Assembly: GCA_910574255.1 (NCBI GenBank)
Contig: CAJTAK010000021.1
Span: forward strand, 1-64,000
Direction of reading: 5' to 3'
Source: Clostridia bacterium
GTDB taxonomy: Bacteria; Bacillota; Clostridia; Lachnospirales; Lachnospiraceae
Length of the DNA: 64,000 bases
A program made the position numbers and the translations under genes. The notes beneath the pieces are model-generated. The model had not been told where the DNA came from, ran no database searches, and worked only from the letters and a program-made list of their open reading frames with translations. This document shows positions 41,409-49,603 of this stretch, piece by piece; position 1 is the stretch's first letter, and each line of letters opens with the position of its first letter.

Positions 41409-41942
41409 ATGAGAAAGGTTATTCTATTCATCGCAATGAGTCTGGACGGTTATATTGCAGACTGCGAAGGGAAGGTTGACTGGTTGGAAGGACAAGGAAA
41501 TGAAGAAGAAATGATAGATACCTATTCAGAATTTGTGACACAGGTAGACACCGTAGTCATGGGCTTTAATACGTATCATCAGATTGTAACGGAGCTGTCT
41601 CCGGATGAATGGGTTTACCAGGGATTGAACAGCTATGTGATAACCCACCGGAAGCCTGCGCCAGCAAAAGGGATACAATTTTCTGATGAAGATCCCTGTG
41701 AACTGATAAATGCATTAAAAAAAGAAGATGGAAAAGGCATCTGGATCTGCGGCGGCGCATCCCTTGCAGGACAGCTTATGGCAGAAGATCTGATAGACAC
41801 CTATTACATCTCAGTGATGCCAATGCTTCTGGGAAAAGGCATCTGCCTTTTTGACAGTACTGACAGGAAGATTCCTCTGAAATTAGTAAAGACTCAAAGC
41901 TATAACGGAATCACGGAGATGGTATATGAGCGTCGGGGATGA
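41409..41942 (+). CDS. dihydrofolate-reductase-fold (RibD C-terminal-like) protein
   Basis: A 177-residue protein with RKVILFIAMSLDGYIADCEG at the start, VVMGFNTYHQIV in the middle and IWICGGASLAGQLM, the NADPH-binding loop of the DHFR/RibD_C fold. Such proteins are oxidoreductases of uncertain substrate (YyaP/YwjB-like). AGAGGAATTGGG supports ATG 41409 over the upstream ATG 41364. Confidence 0.85.
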   Translation: MRKVILFIAMSLDGYIADCEGKVDWLEGQGNEEEMIDTYSEFVTQVDTVVMGFNTYHQIVTELSPDEWVYQGLNSYVITHRKPAPAKGIQFSDEDPCELINALKKEDGKGIWICGGASLAGQLMAEDLIDTYYISVMPMLLGKGICLFDSTDRKIPLKLVKTQSYNGITEMVYERRG

Positions 41943-41984
41943 AAAGCAGCTTTTGCACTTTTTTCATAGACGGATCACTTGCCC

Positions 41985-42100
41985 TATGGTATAATATTAT
42001 CACATATTTTTCCTGCACCGAAAGAGGTGCGTGTGTATCTTGAAGCGTATACTCCAATACGTGTCCGTTCGGGACTGTAAAGATACACCATTTAATAAAA
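41985..42100 (+). promoter_or_regulatory. extended -10 promoter and structured leader of the chemoreceptor gene
   Basis: TGGTATAAT (TATAAT at 41990-41995) is an extended -10. Downstream, GCACC/GGTGC (42015-42019 with 42026-42030) forms a hairpin. A three-way junction follows: P1 GTGTATCTT/AAGATACAC (42033-42041, 42080-42088), P2 CGTAT/ATACG (42046-42050, 42057-42061) and P3 GTCC/GGAC (42063-42066, 42072-42075). It does not match any riboswitch consensus I know. Confidence 0.5.
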
Positions 42101-42118
42101 AACTGATGGAGGAAAGAC

Positions 42119-44092
42119 ATGAATAGTATCCGTAAAAAAATCACAGTATGCCTGATGGCAACGGTCCTGATCGCTTTAATTGCGGTGGGGTCATCCAGTA
42201 TTACCCTGAATTATAAAAGTACCCTGGCCACGGTGGAACAGATGATGGGCGAGACGGCTGTTTTGGCGGCAGAACGCATTGAACAGGAGTTGACAGCCTA
42301 TAAGAATGTAGCTATGGATACGGGCTGTATTCCTCAGTTGTCTGATGCATCTGTTTCTGCAGATGAGAAGCAGGCTGTTATAGACGAACGTGTGAAAATG
42401 CATGGTTTTCAGCGGGGAAATATTGTTGGTGCGGATGGCCGCAGTATCTTTGACGGGAATGATTATTCCGATCGGGAATATGTAAAGCAGGCTATGCAGG
42501 GAAATGTTTATGTATCCGAACCGTTGATCAGTAAGATCACGGGAGAATTATCTATCATGGTGGCGGCACCTATTTATTCCGGAGGAAATCAGGGAGCCCA
42601 GATTGTGGGAGTGGTTTATTTTGTACCGCCGGAGACCTTTTTGAATGATATTGTTTCTTCTATTATTGTCAGTGAAAGCAGCCGGGCTTATATGATCAAC
42701 AAATCCGGTGTTACCATCGCTGATATTACACTGGAGACGATTGCAACTCAGAATATTGAACAGGAAGCCGGGCAGGATGGCTCCTTAAAGGAACTGGCTG
42801 CACTTCATGCAGATATGCGTCAGGGAAAGAAAGGTTTTGGAAGTTTTAAGAACGCAGATGGCGATTGGTTTCTGGCCTATGCCCCGGTGGGAGGCACAGA
42901 CGGATGGAGCGTTGCCGTTACTGCATTGAAGACGGATTACCTGTCTGATACATATGTTGGCATCATCATTAATCTGGTAGTGATAGCAGCTTCTGCTTTG
43001 GCATCTATTGTTGTGGCTCTGAAGCTGTCCAGCAATATCAGCGTGCCCATGAGGGCCTGTGCAAACCGGATGAAGCTGTTGGTGGAGGGAGATTTGTCAG
43101 CACCCGTACCTGAGACCAGGGGGAAGGATGAAACGGCGGAGCTGACCCGATCTACGGCGGAGATGGTAACTGGTTTGAATACAATTATCAAGGATATCGG
43201 TTATCTGCTTAACCAGATGGCAAACAAGAACTTTGATATCCAATCCTCCAACCGTGATGCATACGTGGGGGACTTCCAGAGTATTCTGCGGTCTATGCGT
43301 AATCTGAAGATAGAATTAAGTAATACCATGCGTCAGATTGACGCTTCTGCCGGCCAGGTGTCTTCTGCCAGCAATCAGGTATCCATGGGAGCCCAGTCTC
43401 TGAGCCAGGGTTCGGTGGAACAGGCCAGTGCTGTGGAGGAATTGGCTGCTACGATTACAGAGATCTCCGGGAGTGCCAAGAAGACTTCCACTGCGGCAGA
43501 AGAAGCGGGACAGTTCGTGGGTCAGGCCGGAGCTCAGCTTGGCACCAGCGTGGAGTATGTCAAGGAATTGAATGTTGCCATGGAGAAGATATCAGGCTCG
43601 TCAGAGGAGATCTCCAAAATCATTGGCACAATTGAAAACATTGCATTCCAGACCAATATTTTGGCGTTAAATGCTGCGGTAGAGGCGGCCAGAGCAGGAA
43701 CATCAGGGAAGGGATTTGCGGTTGTTGCAGATGAGGTGCGTAATCTGGCTTCTAAGTCCGATGAAGCCGCCAAGGCTACAAAGGAACTGATTGAGGGTTC
43801 CATTGTGTCTGTTACCGAGGGAAGTCAGGCAGTGAACAAAGTCACCGAAGCTTTGGAGCTTACCAATAAGCTTGCCGGCAATGTGACCTCGAAGATGGAT
43901 ATTGTGGTGGAGGCAGTGGAGAAGCAGACTTCCGCTATCGAGCAGGTTACGGAGGGCATTGATCAGATTTCTTCTGTTGTGCAGACGAACAGTGCTACCT
44001 CCCAGCAAAGCGCTGCGGCCAGTCAGGAGCTTTCTGCCGAGGCTAACAGCTTGAAGCAGCTGGTGGAGCAGTTTACGCTGGCAAAAAATTAA
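42119..44092 (+). CDS. methyl-accepting chemotaxis protein
   Basis: A 657-residue transmembrane receptor. Helix 1 (about 10-30) and helix 2 (about 280-302) enclose a dCache-type sensor (about 35-275, with DGRSIFDGNDYSDREYVKQA). A HAMP domain follows, then the signalling domain whose hairpin tip is LALNAAVEAARAGTSGKGFA and VVADEVRNLA. The gene has the normal layout of class III MCPs. The ligand is unknown. It implies a CheA/CheW pathway elsewhere in the genome. GATGGAGGAAAG precedes the ATG, and a structured leader lies upstream. Confidence 0.93.
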   Translation: MNSIRKKITVCLMATVLIALIAVGSSSITLNYKSTLATVEQMMGETAVLAAERIEQELTAYKNVAMDTGCIPQLSDASVSADEKQAVIDERVKMHGFQRGNIVGADGRSIFDGNDYSDREYVKQAMQGNVYVSEPLISKITGELSIMVAAPIYSGGNQGAQIVGVVYFVPPETFLNDIVSSIIVSESSRAYMINKSGVTIADITLETIATQNIEQEAGQDGSLKELAALHADMRQGKKGFGSFKNADGDWFLAYAPVGGTDGWSVAVTALKTDYLSDTYVGIIINLVVIAASALASIVVALKLSSNISVPMRACANRMKLLVEGDLSAPVPETRGKDETAELTRSTAEMVTGLNTIIKDIGYLLNQMANKNFDIQSSNRDAYVGDFQSILRSMRNLKIELSNTMRQIDASAGQVSSASNQVSMGAQSLSQGSVEQASAVEELAATITEISGSAKKTSTAAEEAGQFVGQAGAQLGTSVEYVKELNVAMEKISGSSEEISKIIGTIENIAFQTNILALNAAVEAARAGTSGKGFAVVADEVRNLASKSDEAAKATKELIEGSIVSVTEGSQAVNKVTEALELTNKLAGNVTSKMDIVVEAVEKQTSAIEQVTEGIDQISSVVQTNSATSQQSAAASQELSAEANSLKQLVEQFTLAKN

Positions 44093-44352
44093 ATTTGTAT
44101 GAGTACACTGGAAAGGCAGTTATGAACCTATTAGACATAGGTGCATAACTGTCATTTTGCATTCTCGGAGACTTTTATGAATGTATTTGAAGCAGTGAGG
44201 GAAAACGGCAGGGAATTACTTTAAAGCTGCAAATTAACATTTTATAAATGAAATCTGCATTTCCACTTCGTCTTGTAATATCAGCAAGAATTCGTTATAC
44301 TAAAAAGGCAATAAATGACTGCAAATAGTTTACATAAAGGAAATGCGGAAAT

Positions 44353-45042
44353 ATGAAGCTTCAACTGGAAAAAGCATCCGAATCTTATATCGTGGGCATC
44401 CTGTTGGCCATTGCCGGCGGATATCTGGATGTATACACCTACATCTGCCGGGGCGGTGTATTTGCCAATGCCCAGACGGGAAATATCGTTCTGCTGGGAA
44501 TCAATGTGGCGGACCAGAACTGGTCTAAGATTTTATTTTATATGTACCCAATTATGGCTTTTATGGCAGGAATCCTGATTACAGAGTATGTGAGAAGAAG
44601 ATTCCGTTACAATCCCGGGCTTCACTGGCGGCAGATTGTAATCGTAATTGAGTTCGTCGTGCTGTGGGTGATAGCGTTCATTCCATCCGGGGTGTGCGAT
44701 GACGTGATTAACTCGGCAGTATCCTTTGTATGCTCCATGCAGGTCGAAAGCTTCCGCCGCTTTAATGGAAGTGCCTATGCCACAACCATGTGTACCGGAA
44801 ATCTCAGGAGCGCTACAGAGCAGCTGTTTTACTATAACATCAACAAGGATAAGGAGGCCCGTAAAAAGAGCCTGCAATATTATGGGATTATTCTGTTTTT
44901 CATTCTGGGAGCAGTCCTTGGAACAGCCATTACACGGGCGTTTATGGAGACTTCCGTATTGATTGTCTGCCTGCTTTTGCTAATTGTATTTGTCATTATG
45001 TTTATTCCTCCTGCGGTAGAAGAGCAGCCAGAGAAAGAGTAG
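44353..45042 (+). CDS. YoaK-family (DUF1275) membrane protein
   Basis: A 229-residue protein with six predicted helices. The opening VGILLAIAGGYLDVYTYICR and FANAQTGNIVLLGI match DUF1275, and the internal YATTMCTGNLRSATEQLF is the second half-repeat of the family. Function unknown, a transport role is assumed. TAAAGGAAATGCGG precedes the ATG. It lies one base before the open frame that holds the TRIC-type gene. Confidence 0.85.
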   Translation: MKLQLEKASESYIVGILLAIAGGYLDVYTYICRGGVFANAQTGNIVLLGINVADQNWSKILFYMYPIMAFMAGILITEYVRRRFRYNPGLHWRQIVIVIEFVVLWVIAFIPSGVCDDVINSAVSFVCSMQVESFRRFNGSAYATTMCTGNLRSATEQLFYYNINKDKEARKKSLQYYGIILFFILGAVLGTAITRAFMETSVLIVCLLLLIVFVIMFIPPAVEEQPEKE

Positions 45043-45187
45043 GATGTATTTGTGTCCATACCGAAAGGACACAGAACCGCAATGGAAAAGATTCTTAAAT
45101 CAGCAGTTTGGGAAGGATAAAAAGGCTCGCATTCCATTATATACAACGGGGATAAGCAGAATTTTTAGAAATGAGGATCAGAGACAG

Positions 45188-45892
45188 GTGGACTATTCAG
45201 AATTAATCATATTTATCATGGAGATCGTCGGAACCATTGCGTTTGCATCTTCCGGAGCGATGCTGGCTGTACGTAAGGACATGGATTTGTTTGGAGTCTG
45301 TGTATTGGGGGTAGTTACCTCCGTGGGCGGCGGAGTGATACGTGACTTAATTTTAGGTTTCACGCCCCCAAATATGTTTCGCAGGCCGATTTATACCATA
45401 GTTGCATTAATCGTATCGATTTTGCTCTTTCTGCTTTTGTACATGCTGCAGACACACCGAAATATGGGAGCTTCCGAGGCGGACAGGTCAGGTTCTTTCA
45501 AAGATATCCGGCAGAATCCGCTGCAGGGAAAAATCGCAGCAGCTTACGATAAGATTATGACACTCTTTGATGCAGTTGGATTGGGAATATTTACTGTTGT
45601 GGGCGTAAATACAGCCAGAAGTCTGGGCTATGACCAGAATTTCCTGCTGCTCTTTGTAGGCGTTATTACAGGTGTAGGCGGCGGCCTGCTGCGGGATGTG
45701 ATGGCCCAGGAAAAGCCCTACATCCTGACAAAGCATATTTACGCCTGTGCGTCCATTGCAGGCGCTCTTGTCTGCACATATTCAGGCAGCAGGATTGGAA
45801 ATCTGGCTTCCATGACAGCCGGAGCGGCAGTGGTCATAATTGTACGGCTGCTGGCCATGCATTATCGGTGGAACCTGCCGCGAATACAATAA
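45188..45892 (+). CDS. TRIC/YicG-type (UPF0126) cation channel-like protein
   Basis: About 234 residues with two homologous three-helix halves: TSVGGGVIRDLILG in the first and TGVGGGLLRDVMAQ in the second, the glycine-rich motif of the bacterial trimeric intracellular cation channel family. The frame is open from 45044, but its first 48 residues are hydrophilic and not family-like, so GTG 45188 is suggested. A charged insert (about 90-115) separates the halves, longer than usual. Confidence 0.82.
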   Translation: MDYSELIIFIMEIVGTIAFASSGAMLAVRKDMDLFGVCVLGVVTSVGGGVIRDLILGFTPPNMFRRPIYTIVALIVSILLFLLLYMLQTHRNMGASEADRSGSFKDIRQNPLQGKIAAAYDKIMTLFDAVGLGIFTVVGVNTARSLGYDQNFLLLFVGVITGVGGGLLRDVMAQEKPYILTKHIYACASIAGALVCTYSGSRIGNLASMTAGAAVVIIVRLLAMHYRWNLPRIQ

Positions 45893-45925
45893 AAATGCCC
45901 TGAATATGGAGATAGGAGACCGTAT

Positions 45926-46840
45926 ATGGAAAATGCATTTGTATTGGAACTAGCCGAATCAAAATTTAAAGACCTGTATGTCTGCTTCTGCGGCTATGCC
46001 AAGTGTGAACCACTCCACAGTTACGGTCCGGGAGTGCGTTCCAATTACCTGATTCATTACATTGTAGATGGAAAGGGACTCTACCAGTCAGGAGAGAAAA
46101 AGTATGAGCTGGAGGCAGGGGAGGGCTTCTTGATTGAGCCCAATGTGCTGACCTATTATCAGGCGGACAAAGAGGAACCCTGGAGTTACCTGTGGATTGG
46201 ATTCTCAGGGAAGCGGGCAGCGGAATACTTAGAGGATCTGGGGCTTGGCGGCAGGCAGCTTACCTTTCGCTCGGAACAGGGCAGAAAATTAAAGGAGTTG
46301 GTCCTTGAGATGATGAGCTGTTCCGATGGATCCGTTACCAGCCAATACCGGCAGCAAAGTCTTTTATATGCCTTTTTTGCAGTTCTGGCTGAAAATGCGG
46401 TGGATCGAGGAAAAGGGGAGCCCTCAAAGGAAAATTTCTATATGGAACGGGCTGTCACTTATATAAGAAACCGCTATTCCTCGGATATCAAGGTGACAGA
46501 CATTGCAGATTATCTCTGCGTAAACCGCAGCTATCTCTATAAGCTTTTTAAAAATACTTTACATATGTCCCCGCAGGAATTTTTGACGGAAGTCCGGCTT
46601 TCCAGAGCCAGGGAGCTTCTGACAACTACAAAACTGTCCATTGAGCATGTGGCACTGTCCTGTGGTTATGGGGATGCGCTTGTATTTTCAAAGGCGTTCA
46701 AAAGAAATACAGGGTGCGTTCCAAAAGAATACCGCAAGGAGAACTGGAAAGCAGTGAAAAAAGATCCGGAAGAAAGCAGAGAGATTTTGAGGGAGCTTAT
46801 GAATGATGAGAGTTTAAAGAAATTGCAGAAGAAGCAGTAA
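45926..46840 (+). CDS. AraC-family regulator of alpha-galactoside use
   Basis: A 304-residue regulator. The cupin domain has YIVDGKGLYQSGEKKYEL (about 45-65) and ends before a helical linker. The DNA-binding domain (about 178-280) contains VTDIADYLCVNRSYLYKLF and the second helix-turn-helix HVALSCGYGDALVFSKAF. It is 171 bases upstream of a GH36 alpha-galactosidase, the classic MsmR/RafR arrangement, so it probably activates that gene with an alpha-galactoside such as melibiose or raffinose. GATAGGAGACC precedes the ATG. Confidence 0.88.
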   Translation: MENAFVLELAESKFKDLYVCFCGYAKCEPLHSYGPGVRSNYLIHYIVDGKGLYQSGEKKYELEAGEGFLIEPNVLTYYQADKEEPWSYLWIGFSGKRAAEYLEDLGLGGRQLTFRSEQGRKLKELVLEMMSCSDGSVTSQYRQQSLLYAFFAVLAENAVDRGKGEPSKENFYMERAVTYIRNRYSSDIKVTDIADYLCVNRSYLYKLFKNTLHMSPQEFLTEVRLSRARELLTTTKLSIEHVALSCGYGDALVFSKAFKRNTGCVPKEYRKENWKAVKKDPEESREILRELMNDESLKKLQKKQ

Positions 46841-47011
46841 GTTGGAAGTTACTTAGAACATCATGGGGTGAACAGTAGTAGTTGGAAACATTTTGACTGT
46901 TTTATGAAACAAAAAGATCTAACGGATTCCAGGAAGAACGGATATAATGTACACTATCATATAAAAACCACAGAGCAATGGGAACGACAGAAAGTGAGGA
47001 ATTACGAAAAA

Positions 47012-49240
47012 ATGGGAATCGTGTATCATGAAAGCAGCAAAGTATTTCATCTGTATAATGACACAATCAGTTATCTTATGATGGTACTGAAAAACGGCCA
47101 TCTGGGGCAGCTATATTTTGGAAAGCGGATTCGGGACAGGGAAGATTTCTCTTATTTTCTGGAAACCTGCAAGCGGCCCATGACTTCCTATATCTATGAA
47201 GATGACAGAACCTTTTCACTGGAACACATTCGTCAGGAATACCCGGTTTTCGGCACAACGGACTATCGCCAGCCGGCCATGGAGGTAATTCAGGAAAATG
47301 GAAGCCGAATCTCGGATTTTCAGTATCAAAGCCACCGGTTAGAGAAAGGAAAGCCGAAGCTTCCGGGACTTCCGGCCACTTATACGGAATCCGGCCAGGA
47401 AGCCGAGACCTTGACTGTCACTTTAAAGGATGAGCTGACAGGAGTGGAGCTGGAGCTGCTCTATACTATATTTACAAAGGGCGGTATTCTGACACGCAGC
47501 GCCCGGTTCTGCCATAAGGGGGTTAAGCCAATACGGTTGGGGCGGGCTATGAGCCTCTGTCTGGATCTTCCGGATCGGGATTATGTATGGCAGCAGCTTT
47601 CCGGCTGCTGGGCAAGAGAGTGTCACATCCATTGCAGGAATCTGGAGCCGGGAATTCAGGCAATCGGAAGCATGCGGGGCAATTCCTCCCATGAGCACAA
47701 TCCTTTTCTGGTACTTAGGCGTCCTCATGCGGACGAACGGCAGGGGGAGGTTATCGGACTTTCTCTCATTTACAGCGGTAATTTCCGGATTCAGGCAGAG
47801 GTGGATGCCCATGATACCCTGCGCATTCTGGCAGGCATCGATCCGGAAACCTTTGAGTGGAAATTGGAAGCAGGGGAGAGTTTTCAGACCCCGGAAGCTG
47901 TTCTGGTTTATACGGATCAGGGAATGAACCACATGAGCCAGACTTTTCACAAGCTGTATCAAAAACGGCTGGCAAGAGGGTACTGGCGTGATAAAGCACG
48001 CCCTATTCTCAACAACAACTGGGAAGCTACTTACTTTGATTTTACAGAAGAGCGTCTGATTGAGATCGCATCCAAGGCAAAGGAGTGCGGTGTAGAGCTG
48101 TTTGTTCTGGATGACGGATGGTTTGGCGCCAGGAGCAGCGATCATGCCGGGCTGGGAGACTGGAAAGCGAACCGGGAACGCCTGCCGGGTGGGATCACGG
48201 GTCTGGCAGAGCGGATAGAGGAGCTTGGCATGAAGTTTGGTCTCTGGTTTGAGCCGGAGATGGTCAACAAGGATTCGGACCTTTACCGGCAGCATCCGGA
48301 CTGGATTCTGGCAACGCCGGGGCGTAAGGTATCCTATGGAAGATACCAGTATGTATTGGACTTTTCCAGAAAGGAAGTGGTGGATGCCATCTATGAACAG
48401 ATGGCAAAGATCCTTAAGAATGCAAAGGTCTCCTATATTAAATGGGACATGAACCGGAGTATTACGGAGTGTTTTTCAAAAGCGTGGCCTGCAGATCGGC
48501 AGGGGGAGATTTATCATCGGTATATTCTGGGTGTTTATGATTTATATGAACGTCTCACTTGGGAATTTCCTCATGTGCTCTTTGAATCCTGCTCCAGCGG
48601 CGGCGGACGGTTTGATCCGGGAATGCTTTACTATGCGCCCCAGGGATGGCTCAGTGATGACAGCGATGCCGTAGAGCGATTGAAGATTCAGTATGGCGCA
48701 TCCATGTGCTATCCAATCAGCAGCATGGGAGCCCATGTATCCGTCACCCCCAATCATCAGGTCTTTCGGAACACGCCGCTTCACACAAGGGCGAATGTTG
48801 CCTGCTTTGGGACTTTTGGCTATGAGTTGGATCTGAATAAGCTCACAGCGAAAGAAACGGAAGAAGTAAAAGAACAGATTGCATTTATGAAGAAATATCG
48901 TCAGTTGCTGCAGTTTGGCACCTTTTACCGCCTGGAAAGTCCTTTTGAGGGAAATGAGGCCGCCTGGATGGTGGTTAGTGATGACCAGAAAACAGCATTG
49001 GTTGGCTGGTACCGGATCTTGAACAGGGTTAACGGTAACTATACCCGATTGCGCCTGGAGGGGCTGAATCCGGCATATTGCTATCGGAATAACAGAAGTG
49101 GTTTAAATAATTATGGTGACGAGCTTATGTATGCGGGATTGATTACAACAGATGAGACGGCGGGACAGGGAGCGGACGGCGAGATTGCCTGCTCAGATTT
49201 TGATTCCAGGATATATATTTTGGAGGCAGAGGAAGTTTAA
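47012..49240 (+). CDS. alpha-galactosidase, glycoside hydrolase family 36
   Basis: A 742-residue cytoplasmic enzyme cleaving terminal alpha-1,6-galactose from raffinose-type sugars with retention of configuration. The N-terminal beta-supersandwich is followed by the TIM barrel (about 335-650) with LFVLDDGWFGARSSDHAGLG, nucleophile Asp479 in YIKWDMNRS, the CSSGGGRFDPGMLYYAPQ loop and acid/base Asp549 in WLSDDSDAVERL. The frame is open from 46868, but MGIVYHESSKVFHLYN is the usual family start, so ATG 47012 is chosen. No sugar transporter is adjacent. Confidence 0.95.
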   Translation: MGIVYHESSKVFHLYNDTISYLMMVLKNGHLGQLYFGKRIRDREDFSYFLETCKRPMTSYIYEDDRTFSLEHIRQEYPVFGTTDYRQPAMEVIQENGSRISDFQYQSHRLEKGKPKLPGLPATYTESGQEAETLTVTLKDELTGVELELLYTIFTKGGILTRSARFCHKGVKPIRLGRAMSLCLDLPDRDYVWQQLSGCWARECHIHCRNLEPGIQAIGSMRGNSSHEHNPFLVLRRPHADERQGEVIGLSLIYSGNFRIQAEVDAHDTLRILAGIDPETFEWKLEAGESFQTPEAVLVYTDQGMNHMSQTFHKLYQKRLARGYWRDKARPILNNNWEATYFDFTEERLIEIASKAKECGVELFVLDDGWFGARSSDHAGLGDWKANRERLPGGITGLAERIEELGMKFGLWFEPEMVNKDSDLYRQHPDWILATPGRKVSYGRYQYVLDFSRKEVVDAIYEQMAKILKNAKVSYIKWDMNRSITECFSKAWPADRQGEIYHRYILGVYDLYERLTWEFPHVLFESCSSGGGRFDPGMLYYAPQGWLSDDSDAVERLKIQYGASMCYPISSMGAHVSVTPNHQVFRNTPLHTRANVACFGTFGYELDLNKLTAKETEEVKEQIAFMKKYRQLLQFGTFYRLESPFEGNEAAWMVVSDDQKTALVGWYRILNRVNGNYTRLRLEGLNPAYCYRNNRSGLNNYGDELMYAGLITTDETAGQGADGEIACSDFDSRIYILEAEEV

Positions 49241-49278
49241 AGGTTTAAAGTTTCATGACAGGAAAATGTGAAAACCCA

Positions 49279-49307
49279 TTGACTTCTTTAAGAGATTGCA
49301 CTATAAT
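49279..49307 (+). promoter_or_regulatory. sigma-A promoter of the methionine transporter operon
   Basis: TTGACT (49279-49284), 17-base spacer, TATAAT (49302-49307): near consensus. Transcription would start near 49314, about 30 bases before the leader peptide. Confidence 0.8.
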
Positions 49308-49346
49308 CAAAACCAGTTCAGAAATGATTGGGAAAAGGAGAAAGCC

Positions 49347-49454
49347 ATGAGAAGGATCAGTAACAATATCGCTGCAATGTGTTCTATGGCCATGTACATG
49401 TACACCATGTGCATGTTTTGTGATGCTGATTTCCAACATGCTTTCTGTCTGTAA
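49347..49454 (+). CDS. methionine-rich leader peptide
   Basis: A 35-residue frame from ATG 49347 to TAA 49452-49454, with AAAAGGAG six bases upstream. Seven of the residues are Met, six of them within residues 11-23 (MCSMAMYMYTMCM), plus four Cys. It lies between the operon promoter and a strong terminator (49499-49529) preceding a methionine transporter. By analogy with trp, his and leu leaders, ribosome stalling at the Met codons when charged tRNA-Met is scarce would favour read-through into the transporter genes. The mechanism is inferred; the features are seen. Confidence 0.75.
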   Translation: MRRISNNIAAMCSMAMYMYTMCMFCDADFQHAFCL

Positions 49455-49455
49455 G

Positions 49456-49529
49456 GAGCGGCCTGATTGGCGGCGGCCGCAGCTCAAGTTTGATTGAGAA
49501 GGGAAGCTTTGTTGGAGGCTTCCCTTTTT
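49456..49529 (+). terminator. attenuator: leader hairpins and intrinsic terminator
   Basis: AAGGGAAGC (49499-49507) pairs with GCTTCCCTT (49518-49526), followed by a T-run to 49529: a strong terminator 75 bases before the transporter gene. Upstream, GAGCGGCC/GGCCGCAGCTC (about 49456-49486) and CTCAA/TTGAG (about 49483-49498) form further stems that overlap each other, as expected for switching structures. An explicit anti-terminator was not proven. Confidence 0.75.
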
Positions 49530-49603
49530 AATATGTAAAAAATGCAGCAGCTCACAAAACTCTTACTGCTGCAAAAACACCAACCAAAAAAGGAGAACAC
49601 ATT

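Noticed and set aside
42000-42118. c-di-GMP or purine riboswitch before the chemoreceptor
   Set aside because: A three-way junction is present, but conserved loop and junction nucleotides of those classes are absent.
44177-44224. 15-residue frame MNVFEAVRENGRELL, like the start of CHC2 zinc-finger proteins of conjugative elements
   Set aside because: Only about eight residues are suggestive; no further homologous sequence follows before the stop.
47423-48295. 290-residue reverse open frame inside the alpha-galactosidase gene
   Set aside because: Shadow of a well-supported GH36 gene; no start signal and no recognisable domain.
49310-49600. SAM riboswitch or T-box before metQ
   Set aside because: No SAM-I core motif, T-box AGGGTGGNACCGCG sequence or specifier loop could be found; the leader peptide explains the region better.
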